Shown here: positions 52,611-64,000 of the stretch, piece after piece
How the letters are laid out: each line of letters starts with the position of its first letter
Numbering within the stretch: position 1 is the first letter of the stretch
Source: Vreelandella malpeensis
Lineage (GTDB): Bacteria; Pseudomonadota; Gammaproteobacteria; Pseudomonadales; Halomonadaceae
Length of the DNA stretch: 64,000 nt
Direction: 5' to 3'
Assembly: GCF_020622355.1 (NCBI RefSeq)
Contig: NZ_WHVL01000002.1
Span: 1 to 64,000 of the forward strand
The notes under the pieces: model-generated
What the model saw: only the letters and a program-made list of their open reading frames with translations
Told to the model about the DNA's origin: nothing
The model's database searches: none
Translations under genes and position numbers: made by a program

Positions 52611-53348
52611 TCATGGGTCTGGCTGGTCATGTGCCAGCATCGCGGCATAGCGGTTGGCAACGTTCTCGCGCGAGGCGCTGACGTGGCGGCGCATCAAGAG
52701 CTCGGCAAGCTCGGCATCCCCCGCTTCGATGGCATCGACGATGCGGTGATGCTCGACGAAGGCGCGCTGGGGCCGCGCGCCGCTGGCGCTGAACTGGGTG
52801 CGGTAGAGGCGCACGAGATAATAGAGATCGTCGCAGAGCAGGTTCATCAGCATCTTGTTGTGGCTGCCTTGAACAATCAGGTAATGGAAATCGAGATCGC
52901 CTTCGCGCTGATAGTAGGCCTCGCCGCGCTGCAGGTCGCTCTGGCCCTCGTGCACCGCGAGCACGTCGCGCAGCCCCTGAACCTCTTTTGGCCCCATGTG
53001 CTCGGCGGCGAGCCGTGCGGCCATGCTCTCGAGCGCCTCGCGCACGTCGAAAAGCTCGAGAAGCTCCTTCATCGAGAGCTTGACCACCCGGGCGCCGACG
53101 TGGGGCACCCGTTCGATCAACCGATGCGCCTCGAGCCGACGCATCGCCTCTCTGAGCGGTCCCCGGGAGATACCGTAGGTTTTCGAAAGCCCGGGCTCGG
53201 TGATCTTGCTACCCGGCGCCAGCTCGCCGCGCACGATGGCACTCTGTAGCTGGTGAAACACACGCTCGGCAAGGGTGCGCACGGCAGGCGTGGTGGGCTC
53301 GACCGGGTGCTCTAAAGAGCGGGAGGCGGCTTTGGTGATTGAACGCAT
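52611..53348 (-). CDS. prpR: GntR family regulator of propionate catabolism (PrpR type)
   Basis: A 245-aa GntR/FadR-subfamily regulator. Winged HTH at about 25-90 ([40 protein letters not shown]) and a C-terminal FCD ligand-binding domain (about 100-225, with metal-binding Asp/His residues in DLDFHYLI and [13 protein letters not shown]). It heads the prp operon on the same strand and is probably autoregulated through the palindrome at 53354-53365. It differs from the sigma-54 dependent PrpR of enterobacteria. The likely effector is 2-methylcitrate or a related acid. There is no clear Shine-Dalgarno before the ATG. Confidence 0.9.
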   Translation of the reverse strand: MRSITKAASRSLEHPVEPTTPAVRTLAERVFHQLQSAIVRGELAPGSKITEPGLSKTYGISRGPLREAMRRLEAHRLIERVPHVGARVVKLSMKELLELFDVREALESMAARLAAEHMGPKEVQGLRDVLAVHEGQSDLQRGEAYYQREGDLDFHYLIVQGSHNKMLMNLLCDDLYYLVRLYRTQFSASGARPQRAFVEHHRIVDAIEAGDAELAELLMRRHVSASRENVANRYAAMLAHDQPDP

Positions 53349-53353
53349 GGCTA

Positions 53354-53365
53354 ATTGTCGACAAT
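53354..53365. promoter_or_regulatory. Candidate GntR-type operator of the prp operon
   Basis: A perfect 12-bp palindrome ATTGTCGACAAT lies 6 nt upstream of the prpR ATG, overlapping the likely transcript start or leader. FadR-subfamily regulators typically bind short palindromes of this kind, and a TTGTCGACAA core is in line with motifs reported for GntR-type propionate regulators. All five prp genes lie downstream in one direction. Confidence 0.7.
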
Positions 53366-53602
53366 AAAAAGAGAATAGCGGCACTTTAGCCCGCCCACCC
53401 AAGTGCGTCAACCGCTCCATTCGGCCATTCATTTTACGCTTTAGTGGAAGTTACGAGATTGATCTGAAGCGAATGTCTACAATCACCATAAACCGATTGA
53501 TAGACGCGAAACGCCCGACGTGAAAAAAGTTGTTGCGTCGCCGCTGGCCTCCAACGGGCGCGCTCACTAGAATGTTTGCCCCACTCGGCAAGGCATGGAT
53601 TC

Positions 53603-54961
53603 ATGAGCACGGCGATCACCGCAACCGCCCTTCCCTACGCCCAGGACCCGCTAGCGCTCTTCGAGGCGCTGAAAAACCGCCCGGGCGCGACGCTGCTGGA
53701 CAGCGGCCGTCCGCGCGCCGAGAACGGGCGTTTCGACATTCTGACCAGCGACCCGGTCGCCACGCTCGAAATCGACGCACGCGGCGCGGTGTACTTCGAT
53801 TCCGCCACACTCACCCCGCCCGCCGCCCTGCTCGACGCCCCCTTCGCGCTGAAACGGTGGCTGCTCGAGCAGTTGCCCCTGCCCACGTTTGCAAGCGAGC
53901 TGCCCTTTCTAGGCGGGCTCGTCGGCTACTGGAGCTACGAGTTCGGCCGCGCTCAGCTGGGTATCGAGAGCCGCCACCCAAGCGCCACCGGGCTGCCCGC
54001 CATGCGCCTGGGACTCTACGACTGGTGCATCACTCTCGATCACGAGACGCGTACGGGCTGGATCGTGGCCACCTCCGAACAGGCCGAGCGCGTGCAGGGA
54101 TGGCTCGACGCTTCGCCTCCTCGAGCGAGCGCCTTTCGCCTGACCGGCGCCTTCGAGGCCGAGCTCGACCAGCCGGCCTATACCGAACGTTTTGAGGCGG
54201 TGCAGCGCTATATTCGCGCCGGCGACTGCTATCAGATCAATCTGGCCCAGCGCCTGCGCGCGCCTTTTGAGGGCGACCCCTGGCAGGCCTACCGGCGCCT
54301 GCGCGACGCCACCCCGACTCCGTTTGCCGGCTACATGGCCTGGGATGAGCAGGCGGTACTCTCGCTGTCGCCAGAGCGCTTCATCAAGGTTCGCAAGGGT
54401 GACGTCGAAACCCGCCCGATCAAGGGCACACGTGCCCGAGGCGAAACGCTCGAAGAGGATGAGCGGCTTGCAAAGGCGCTGCTTTCAAGCCTCAAGGATC
54501 GCGCCGAAAACGTGATGATCGTGGACCTTCTGCGCAATGACCTGGGCCGCGTCTGCCGCCCCGGCAGCATCCACGTTCCCGCGCTTTGCGCGCTCGAAAG
54601 CTACCCCAACGTGCACCACCTGGTGAGCGTGGTGCAGGGCACCCTGGCCGAGGGGCATTCGGCGTTGTCGCTCCTGGCGGCGGCGTTTCCCGGCGGTTCG
54701 ATCACCGGTGCGCCCAAGATTCGCGCCATGCAGATCATTGACGAGCTCGAGCCCTGCCAGCGCAGCGTCTACTGCGGAAGCCTCGGCTATGTCGACGTGC
54801 GCGGCCACATGGACACCTCGATCGCCATTCGCTCGATGGTGGCGGACCGAGGAGAGCTTCACGTATGGGGCGGCGGCGGTCTGGTGGCGGACTCGAACGC
54901 CGAGGAGGAGTATCTGGAAACGCTGGACAAGATTCGCCACCTGATCACGGCACTCGAGTGA
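53603..54961 (+). CDS. pabB: Aminodeoxychorismate synthase component I
   Basis: A 452-aa chorismate-utilising enzyme for p-aminobenzoate in folate synthesis. The N-terminal domain (GGLVGYWSYEFGRAQLG) is followed by the chorismate-binding domain: CYQINLAQRLRAPF, LSPERFIKVRKGDVETRPIKGT (PIKGT with the lysine that distinguishes PabB), MIVDLLRNDLGRV and GSITGAPKIRAM. It is divergent from prpR. The ATG at 53603 gives the best family N-terminus. Confidence 0.95.
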   Translation: MSTAITATALPYAQDPLALFEALKNRPGATLLDSGRPRAENGRFDILTSDPVATLEIDARGAVYFDSATLTPPAALLDAPFALKRWLLEQLPLPTFASELPFLGGLVGYWSYEFGRAQLGIESRHPSATGLPAMRLGLYDWCITLDHETRTGWIVATSEQAERVQGWLDASPPRASAFRLTGAFEAELDQPAYTERFEAVQRYIRAGDCYQINLAQRLRAPFEGDPWQAYRRLRDATPTPFAGYMAWDEQAVLSLSPERFIKVRKGDVETRPIKGTRARGETLEEDERLAKALLSSLKDRAENVMIVDLLRNDLGRVCRPGSIHVPALCALESYPNVHHLVSVVQGTLAEGHSALSLLAAAFPGGSITGAPKIRAMQIIDELEPCQRSVYCGSLGYVDVRGHMDTSIAIRSMVADRGELHVWGGGGLVADSNAEEEYLETLDKIRHLITALE

Positions 54962-55068
54962 AGAGGCTGGGGCGAAAAGCGGCATAACCGCCAAACCAAA
55001 CGGTATTGGGGCGCGTGGCGCCACCTTTGATAGCCTAGCGGAAAATCGCCTCATCAGCAGGAGTCTGC

Positions 55069-55689
55069 ATGTCGCACGCGCTAGACACGATCAACCGCGA
55101 TCACGCCCACGACCCGCAAGCGATCATCGAGTGGGCCTTTACTCAGGGGCAACGGCCCATCTGCACGACCAATTTCCGCCCGTTCGAGGCGGTGATCCTG
55201 CACATGGTGACCCAGGTACGCCAGGACATTCCGGTCGTATGGATGGATAGCGGTTACAATACCGACGCCACCTACCGTTGTGCCGACGAGATCATCCGCA
55301 TGCTCGATCTCAATATCGTGAGCTTCCTGCCCAAGCGCACCCGCGCCCACCGCGAGGCGCTCGAAGGCGCCATGCCCGGCATCGATGATCCACGCCACGA
55401 GGCGTTCACGCGGGAGGTCAAGATCGAACCCTTCGAGCGGGCGCTCGGCGAGATGCGCCCGGACGTGTGGTTCACGGCGCTGCGCGCCGAGGACACGCCG
55501 GAGCGCGCCAGGATGCAGCCGGTGAGCATGAGCGCCGACGGCCTTTTGAAGGTCGCCCCGCTGCTGCACTGGAGCGCGAAGGAGATGTATGCCTATCTGC
55601 AAGCCCATGGCCTGCCCAACAACTTCGACTACTTCGACCCGACCAAGGTAGAGGAAAAACGCGAGTGCGGATTGCACCTGCAGCATTGA
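55069..55689 (+). CDS. cysH: Phosphoadenylyl-sulfate reductase family protein (CysH)
   Basis: A 206-aa protein of the PAPS/APS reductase family. The C-terminal KRECGLH with the catalytic Cys is intact, and VWMDSGYNTDATYR and WFTALRAEDTPERAR follow the family pattern. The double Cys-Cys pairs that bind the 4Fe-4S cluster of APS reductases are absent, suggesting the thioredoxin-dependent PAPS type. It is shorter than E. coli CysH (244 aa), and the nucleotide-binding SSSFG loop is replaced by CTTNFRPF. cysB lies convergent next to it and trxA beyond, a coherent sulfur-assimilation neighbourhood. Strong AGGAG. Confidence 0.9.
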   Translation: MSHALDTINRDHAHDPQAIIEWAFTQGQRPICTTNFRPFEAVILHMVTQVRQDIPVVWMDSGYNTDATYRCADEIIRMLDLNIVSFLPKRTRAHREALEGAMPGIDDPRHEAFTREVKIEPFERALGEMRPDVWFTALRAEDTPERARMQPVSMSADGLLKVAPLLHWSAKEMYAYLQAHGLPNNFDYFDPTKVEEKRECGLHLQH

Positions 55690-55728
55690 GCTGGCCCTTC
55701 GAGCACGCTCTGCGTGCTCGAGGCAACC

Positions 55729-57036
<1,308 letters not shown>

Positions 57037-57360
57037 ATGGCTTCTAATGTGGATGTCACCAACGCCAATTTTGAGCAAGAAGTCCTCAACGCCGACCAAC
57101 CGGTCCTGCTGAAGTTCTGGGCCCCTTGGTGCGGCCCCTGCAAGGTGATGGCACCGGTGGTCGATGAAGTGGCTGCCGAGCGCGGCGACGCTCTCAAGGT
57201 GGTCAGTGTCAACGTCGACGACGCCCCGGAAATCGCTGCCGAGCAGGGCGTGCGCGGCGTGCCGACGGTCATGCTGTTCAAGTCCGGCACCAAGGTGGCT
57301 TCGCTTGTGGGTGCGCAGTCCAAGTCCCAATTGACCCAGTTCATCGACCAGAACGCCTGA
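57037..57360 (+). CDS. trxA: Thioredoxin
   Basis: A 107-aa thioredoxin with the WCGPC active site (Cys32 and Cys35), the buried Asp in LLKFWAPW context and the cis-Pro in GVRGVPTVMLF. It reduces protein disulfides in the cytosol, including CysH-type PAPS reductase encoded nearby. The ATG at 57037 follows GGGAGA. Confidence 0.97.
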   Translation: MASNVDVTNANFEQEVLNADQPVLLKFWAPWCGPCKVMAPVVDEVAAERGDALKVVSVNVDDAPEIAAEQGVRGVPTVMLFKSGTKVASLVGAQSKSQLTQFIDQNA

Positions 57361-57376
57361 GTCCTCGTCGATACCC

Positions 57377-57398
57377 GGCGGCCGCCTTAGCGGCCGCC
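57377..57398 (+). terminator. Terminator hairpin of trxA
   Basis: A 9-bp stem GGCGGCCGC/GCGGCCGCC with a 4-nt loop, 16 nt after the trxA stop, followed by TTCGACTT. The weak T tract suggests moderate strength. Confidence 0.65.
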
Positions 57399-57494
57399 TT
57401 CGACTTACCACTGTTTATCCTTGCCTGCCCCTTCCCTGCTCTGCTCTCGATCACACGCGCACCACTGCACTCACCTGTTCACATACTTCTGCAT

Positions 57495-58625
57495 TCACTT
57501 CTTCAGATACTTGTCCGCCAGTTGGCGTGTCCAGGGCGGTTTGCGCGCATCGCCTCCATGACCCGCGCTTCTTTTCAGTTGCCGCGCGCCAGGCCCCAGC
57601 AAATGGGCGATCCAGCGCGTCTGCGGATGGCTGTCCAGAGCGATCTTGAGCGTCATGGTCAACACCACTGACAAAAGCATGCCCGCCGCGCCGAATATCC
57701 AGCCCCACACCACAAGCGACAGGAACGCCACGAAGGTGGAGAGCCCCAAGGCCTGCCCCATCACCCGCGGCTCGATCAAGTTGCCCAGCACGAAGTTGAT
57801 CACAAGATAGGCGGAGGCCAGCATCATCGCCTGCAGTACGCCGCCATCCTGAGCGACCAGCAGCAGCAGTACCGGCGGCACCGCCGCCAGGGCCGAGCCG
57901 ATGTTGGGAATGAAGTTGAGCGCAAAGGCCAACACCCCCCATAGCAGCGGAAACTCGACGCCGATTATCAGGCATGAAAGCCAAACCAGCACGCCCGTCG
58001 CCAGGCTGATCACCGTTTTGACCGCCAGATAGCGCTTGAGCGTCAGGCTGAATTCGCTGAAACGCTTGAGACTCGGTGCCGGGTTTTCGAGCGCCCGGGA
58101 GATCTTGGCGCGAAAATTGAGTGTCTCGAACAGCATGAACATCACCAGCAGTGCCACGATGCTGCCCTGCATGACGATCGCCCCGATCTCGCTGAGCAGC
58201 ATGGCGACCCAGGAGCCGTCCTCGTCCATGTCGAAGGCGCTGGTAAGCTGCTCGGGGTCGATGGCGAAGCCGCGTGCAGCCAGCGTGTTGAGCAGATTCC
58301 AATAGTGCTCGTAGAGGCGCGCCTCTATGTCCGGCAGCGCGTCGATGAAGGTACTGAAGCTGTTGACCACCAGTACCCCGATGAGCAGGAAGAACCCCAG
58401 CAATACCAGCAGCGTGATGATGGCGGCCATGCGCATGCCGACCCCGTGGCGATGCAGCCAATGCACCGGTGAGGTACACACTACGGCGATGAAGATCGCC
58501 AGCAACAGAGGGACCAGAAGATCCGAGCCCAGTTTCATGCCCGTGACGATGATGACCAGCGCGGCGATGGCAAGCGTTGCGTTCAGGGGAATGCTGCGGT
58601 AATCCTTGTCCGTCAGGTTCTGCAT
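57495..58625 (-). CDS. AI-2E family transporter/permease
   Basis: A 376-aa polytopic membrane protein of the AI-2E (formerly UPF0118) family, with about seven or eight membrane segments. The family pattern FALNFIPNIGSALAAVPPV and LGNLIEPRVMGQALGLS are present. Members export autoinducer-2 or other small solutes, and several act as Na+/H+ antiporters in halophiles; the substrate here is undetermined. The ATG follows AAGGA. The C-terminal 40 residues are Arg/Lys-rich and cytosolic. Confidence 0.92.
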   Translation of the reverse strand: MQNLTDKDYRSIPLNATLAIAALVIIVTGMKLGSDLLVPLLLAIFIAVVCTSPVHWLHRHGVGMRMAAIITLLVLLGFFLLIGVLVVNSFSTFIDALPDIEARLYEHYWNLLNTLAARGFAIDPEQLTSAFDMDEDGSWVAMLLSEIGAIVMQGSIVALLVMFMLFETLNFRAKISRALENPAPSLKRFSEFSLTLKRYLAVKTVISLATGVLVWLSCLIIGVEFPLLWGVLAFALNFIPNIGSALAAVPPVLLLLVAQDGGVLQAMMLASAYLVINFVLGNLIEPRVMGQALGLSTFVAFLSLVVWGWIFGAAGMLLSVVLTMTLKIALDSHPQTRWIAHLLGPGARQLKRSAGHGGDARKPPWTRQLADKYLKK

Positions 58626-58826
58626 GGTTCGATCCTTGAAATTTCGTTTCTACATAATGGCTGGTGAACCGGTAATTCACAAACGGTGCAAATAATAAGC
58701 AACTGTTTTTCTACTACTCTTGAGCAGTGAACTAAACGCTTTCGCCCTCTTCCAATAGAGGTCGTTCGAACGTCCATCGTGCTGGGTACGACTCACCCGT
58801 GCAGCTCTCTTACAAGGAACCGTTTC

Positions 58827-60894
<2,068 letters not shown>

Positions 60895-61085
60895 CTATCG
60901 TAACGGGCTATTGCCGTGGAAAGCGCTCTATTGTAGGCAAAAGCGCGACGAGGGGCTATGGCGCTAGCTCTGTATCCCTTGAAGCCACCCGCCCCGGCCG
61001 GGGCTTGCCTGAAAAGATGGTAAAGTAGCCGCCGGCCCGAGCCCCCCAGGGCCCGTTTCAGATTTCACGAGAGGAGCGACACACC

Positions 61086-62357
61086 GTGCAAAAGAAGGTC
61101 ACTCAAGGAGCGCTCGCCGGATGGCGGCGCATTGCTTTATGGAAGAAGATTCTTTCCGGTCTGGCGCTGGGTATCCTGGTGGGCGCCTTGCTGGGAGAGA
61201 CTGCCAGTATCTTCAAGCCGCTGGGCGATATTTTCATCAACGCCATCATGATGCTCATTGTGCCGTTGGTATTCTCGACGCTGATCGTGGGCATCACATC
61301 CATGCGCGACCCGCAGAAAATGGGGCGTATCGGGGTTCGCACCATTACGCTTTACCTGTTCAGTACGGCCTTTGCCATTACGATAGGGCTTGCGCTCTCG
61401 ACGCTGCTGCAGCCAGGCGTGGGCGTAGAGCTCAGCTTCGATGGCGAGGTGGCGCCCAACGAAGCGCCGTCACTGGTCTCCATCCTCGTGGACCTGGTAC
61501 CACGCAACCCGCTCGATGCTTTGGCCAATGGCAACATCATGCAGATCATCGTGTTCGCCATCGGCCTGGGCATTTCGCTGACCCTGATCGGTGACAAGGG
61601 CGAGCCCGTCATGCGAGTATTCGACAGCTTCGCCGAAGCGATGTACAAGCTCACCGCGATCGTGATGGCCTTTGCGCCGTTCGGAGTGTTCGGATTGATC
61701 GCTCACGTATCGGGTCAATATGGTCTGGAGATACTGCTGCCACTGGCCAAGCTCATTGGCGTGGTTTACCTGGCTTGCCTCGTTCACGTGCTGGTGGTCT
61801 ATTCAGGTTTCATTTCGCTGCTGGGCCGACTGAACCCGATGCGCTACCTGCAGGGCAGCCTGGATGCCATCGTAGTGGCGTTCTCCTCGGCCTCCTCTGC
61901 GGGCACTTTGCCGGTTTCCATTCGTTGTGCTCAGAAGAATCTGGGTATTTCCGAAGGGGTTTCCGGCTTTGTACTGCCGGTGGGTGCGACCATCAACATG
62001 GATGGCACGGCCCTTTATCAGGGCGTGGTGGTGCTGTTCATCGCCCAGATGACCGGGGTCGAACTCGGCATGACGGAGTACGCCATGATCATCGCCACCG
62101 GCACTCTGGCGTCGATCGGCACCGCGGGCGTTCCCGGGGCGGGGCTAATCATGCTGTCGATCGTGATGGCGCAGATCGGCCTGCCGCTTGAAGCGATCGC
62201 CGTGGTCGCGGGTATCGATCGCCTCCTGGACATGGCGCGCACCAGCGTCAACGTGGCGGGTGATCTTATGGTGACCACCTTGGTCGGCAAGAGCGAGGGC
62301 GAGCTCGACGAGACCATCTACAACGGTGCGAACCGCGCTACGATTGCCCGGGCCTAG
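61086..62357 (+). CDS. Dicarboxylate/amino acid:cation symporter (DAACS family)
   Basis: A 423-aa secondary transporter with about eight membrane segments and two re-entrant hairpins. HP1 carries FSSASSAGTLPVS and TM7 carries NMDGTALY (the NMDGT substrate and Na+ motif); HP2 is around GTAGVPGAG. Likely substrates are glutamate, aspartate or C4-dicarboxylates with Na+ or H+. The start is GTG at 61086 with AGGAG about 10 nt upstream. It stands alone between serS and DUF4202. Confidence 0.94.
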   Translation: MQKKVTQGALAGWRRIALWKKILSGLALGILVGALLGETASIFKPLGDIFINAIMMLIVPLVFSTLIVGITSMRDPQKMGRIGVRTITLYLFSTAFAITIGLALSTLLQPGVGVELSFDGEVAPNEAPSLVSILVDLVPRNPLDALANGNIMQIIVFAIGLGISLTLIGDKGEPVMRVFDSFAEAMYKLTAIVMAFAPFGVFGLIAHVSGQYGLEILLPLAKLIGVVYLACLVHVLVVYSGFISLLGRLNPMRYLQGSLDAIVVAFSSASSAGTLPVSIRCAQKNLGISEGVSGFVLPVGATINMDGTALYQGVVVLFIAQMTGVELGMTEYAMIIATGTLASIGTAGVPGAGLIMLSIVMAQIGLPLEAIAVVAGIDRLLDMARTSVNVAGDLMVTTLVGKSEGELDETIYNGANRATIARA

Positions 62358-62442
62358 ACGTGCAAGCCAGGCAAGGTTGTGATTCGCCTCATCTCTGGGC
62401 ACTCTGATGGATACCGTTCATCCGCTACCGAGATCCGCCATC

Positions 62443-63027
62443 ATGCCCGATGCCTCCAACCGCACACTCAGTGCCATCGACGCCCTGCACGCCCAGGATC
62501 CACGCTCGGCGTGTCAGGCCGATGGCACCGCCCTGCCCCAGGAGCTCGCCTACGCCGAACGTATGACCCACTGGCTGTTCGAGTTCGAAAGCGACCCGAG
62601 CGAGCTTCTGCAATTGGCGGTGCGCGCCCAGCATCTGCAGCGCTGGAAAGTGCCGCGCGGCGACTATCCCGAGGGGCGGGTGGGCTATCTGACCTGGCGG
62701 CGCGATCAGGGGCTGCGCGCCGGGGGCACCGCGGCGACGCTGATGCGCGAAGCCGGGTTCGATGACGAAAGCGCCCAGCGGGTGGCGGACATGATCGCCA
62801 AGAAGGGGCTGGGGCGCGACCCCGAGGTGCAGAGACTCGAGGATTGTGCGTGCCTGGTGTTTCTCGAAAATTACTTCGCGGACTTTTCGCGCAAGGTCGA
62901 GCACGATCATATGGTACGCATCGTGCAGAAGACCTGGCGCAAGATGTCCCCCCAGGCGCACGCGCTGGCGCTGGAACTTCCGATGTCGAACACTTCGGCG
63001 GCCATCGTCAAGGAAGCGCTCGCTTAG
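62443..63027 (+). CDS. DUF4202 family protein
   Basis: A 194-aa protein matching the DUF4202 family pattern: a His-rich helical fold with ERMTHWLF, RAQHLQRWKVPRGDYPEG, YLTWR and CLVFLENYF. The pattern of His and Asp residues suggests an HD-like hydrolase, but no function is established. An in-frame ATG at 62407 is an alternative start; neither has a strong Shine-Dalgarno. Confidence 0.85.
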   Translation: MPDASNRTLSAIDALHAQDPRSACQADGTALPQELAYAERMTHWLFEFESDPSELLQLAVRAQHLQRWKVPRGDYPEGRVGYLTWRRDQGLRAGGTAATLMREAGFDDESAQRVADMIAKKGLGRDPEVQRLEDCACLVFLENYFADFSRKVEHDHMVRIVQKTWRKMSPQAHALALELPMSNTSAAIVKEALA

Positions 63028-63120
63028 ACGCGAGTGCCCCGCGCGAAGATGCAGCCGCGCCTGGGCTGCGGTAAAGTAGGCCGCCTCTTTCCTCCCTGCG
63101 CAGTGACGACTCGACCCACT

Positions 63121-64000
63121 ATGATTGCATCGCTTGATTCGCGTAAGGCCCCCCTTTCACGGCTTGGCGCCCAGTACGTCCGCTTTCTCGAGGCGCTCAA
63201 GGCGCGCGGCTTCGAAGGCGAGATCGCACCGGACTACGCCAGCCGCACGGTGCTGGCGACGGATAACTCGATCTACCAGCGTCTTCCCCAGGCGGCGGTG
63301 TTCCCCCGCCACGCCGAGGACCTGGAACGACTCGCCAAGCTCGCCTTCGAGCTGCCTCATCGCGATATCGTGCTCACCCCGCGCGGCGGCGGTACCGGCA
63401 CCAACGGTCAGTCGCTCACCGACGGGCTGGTGGTCGACGTGTCGCGGCACATGAACCGTATTCTCGAGATCGACGTCGAGAACCGCCGGGTGCGGGTCCA
63501 AGCCGGCGTGGTGAAGGACCAGCTCAACGCGGCGCTCAAGCCCCACGGGCTTTTTTTCGCGCCGGAGCTCTCGACCTCGAACCGGGCGACCCTCGGCGGC
63601 ATGATCGCCACCGACGCCAGCGGCCAGGGCAGCTGTGCCTACGGCAAGACCCGTGATCACGTACTGGAGCTCGATACAGTGCTGCTGGGCGGCACCCACC
63701 TCACGAGCCGCCCGCTCGACGCCGAGCAGGAGCGTGAGGCGCTGGCGGCCTCCGGCATGGTCGGTGAGCTTCATCGCGAGGCCGCCGCGATCATCGACGA
63801 GCAGCGTGAGCTGATCGAGCGCACGTTCCCGCCGCTCAACCGCTGCCTGACCGGGTTCGACCTCGCCCACCTGCGCGACGACGACGGCAGGCTGAACCTC
63901 AATAGCCTGCTCTGCGGTGCCGAAGGATCGCTCGGTTTCGTCAGCGAAGCGGTGCTCAACGTGCTGCCCATTCCGCGCCACTCGACGCTGGTCAACGTGC
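63121..64000 (+). CDS. YdiJ-like FAD-linked oxidase/dehydrogenase, 5' part
   Basis: The first 293 codons of a large flavoprotein that runs past the window edge. The protein starts MIASLDSRKAPLSRLG; the FAD_binding_4 domain is clear with TPRGGGTGTNGQSL and the ATLGGMIATDASGQGS loop, then GAEGSLGF. This resembles the 1000-aa YdiJ family (D-2-hydroxyglutarate dehydrogenase type) that joins an FAD domain to Fe-S domains; the Fe-S part would lie beyond 64000. There is no obvious ribosome-binding site before the ATG. Confidence 0.88.
   Translation, partial: MIASLDSRKAPLSRLGAQYVRFLEALKARGFEGEIAPDYASRTVLATDNSIYQRLPQAAVFPRHAEDLERLAKLAFELPHRDIVLTPRGGGTGTNGQSLTDGLVVDVSRHMNRILEIDVENRRVRVQAGVVKDQLNAALKPHGLFFAPELSTSNRATLGGMIATDASGQGSCAYGKTRDHVLELDTVLLGGTHLTSRPLDAEQEREALAASGMVGELHREAAAIIDEQRELIERTFPPLNRCLTGFDLAHLRDDDGRLNLNSLLCGAEGSLGFVSEAVLNVLPIPRHSTLVNV

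Noticed and set aside
57450..57510. A third short tandem repeat (period about 12) after trxA
   Set aside because: The units match only weakly and lack the AAAAGC core; it may be chance similarity in a low-complexity stretch.

Overview
The window looks like a chromosomal segment of a gammaproteobacterium of the Halomonas type (Halomonadaceae). This rests on the 16S rRNA 5' region, high GC with strong G/C third positions, and gene orders shared with pseudomonads and other gammaproteobacteria: gacA-uvrC-pgsA-tRNA(Gly,Cys,Leu), tal-STAS-phosphatase-mlaA, dnaX-ebfC-recR, ihfB-lapA-lapB. The genus is an inference; no database search was possible.

Layout. 1-914: 5' end of an rRNA operon on the minus strand, with leader and two tandem promoters. 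915-7462: acyl-CoA metabolism (acyl-CoA dehydrogenase, SDR dehydrogenase, acyl-CoA ligase, TetR regulator, thiolase) with two candidate operators. 7459-12283: pstSCAB phosphate transport under a Pho box, without phoU. 12410-17582: chemoreceptor, transaldolase, an RssB-like phosphatase with a STAS partner, and MlaA. 17629-25995: a FabH-like synthase, HrpA, FadD, YafJ and a small membrane protein. 26057-35473: an oligopeptidase, a 37-aa small ORF, a tightly overlapping rnd-ycgL-acpH-ycgN operon, dnaX-ebfC-recR (dnaX carries a clear programmed -1 frameshift site), grxD and argF. 35559-39477: tRNA-Ala, gacA-uvrC-pgsA and tRNA-Gly/Cys/Leu.

39419-42023 is the most unusual part. It is an integrated element of only about 2.5 kb in tRNA-Leu, bounded by a 67-bp direct repeat. 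It encodes a tyrosine recombinase, a small coupled ORF and a ribbon-helix-helix protein. It also carries a 127-nt nested palindrome, paired 17-bp sites near the two ends and CTATATAG palindromes in the divergent promoter region. Just beyond it lies an in-frame, internally deleted nadB remnant next to ygfX-sdhE.

43410-46514: ihfB-lapA-lapB, a convergent pyrF and a ComEA-like protein. 46561-53365: the methylcitrate (propionate) operon prpR-prpB-prpC-acnD-prpF behind a GntR-type palindrome. 53603-57360: pabB, cysH, cysB, trxA. 57495-64000: an AI-2E family membrane protein, a SIMPL-domain protein overlapping serS, a DAACS symporter, a DUF4202 protein and the start of a YdiJ-like flavoprotein running off the window.

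Two intergenic regions (pgsA/tRNA-Gly and prpB/prpC) carry tandem repeats of about 13 nt that share an AAAAGC core in the same transcriptional sense. I do not recognise them as a known family.
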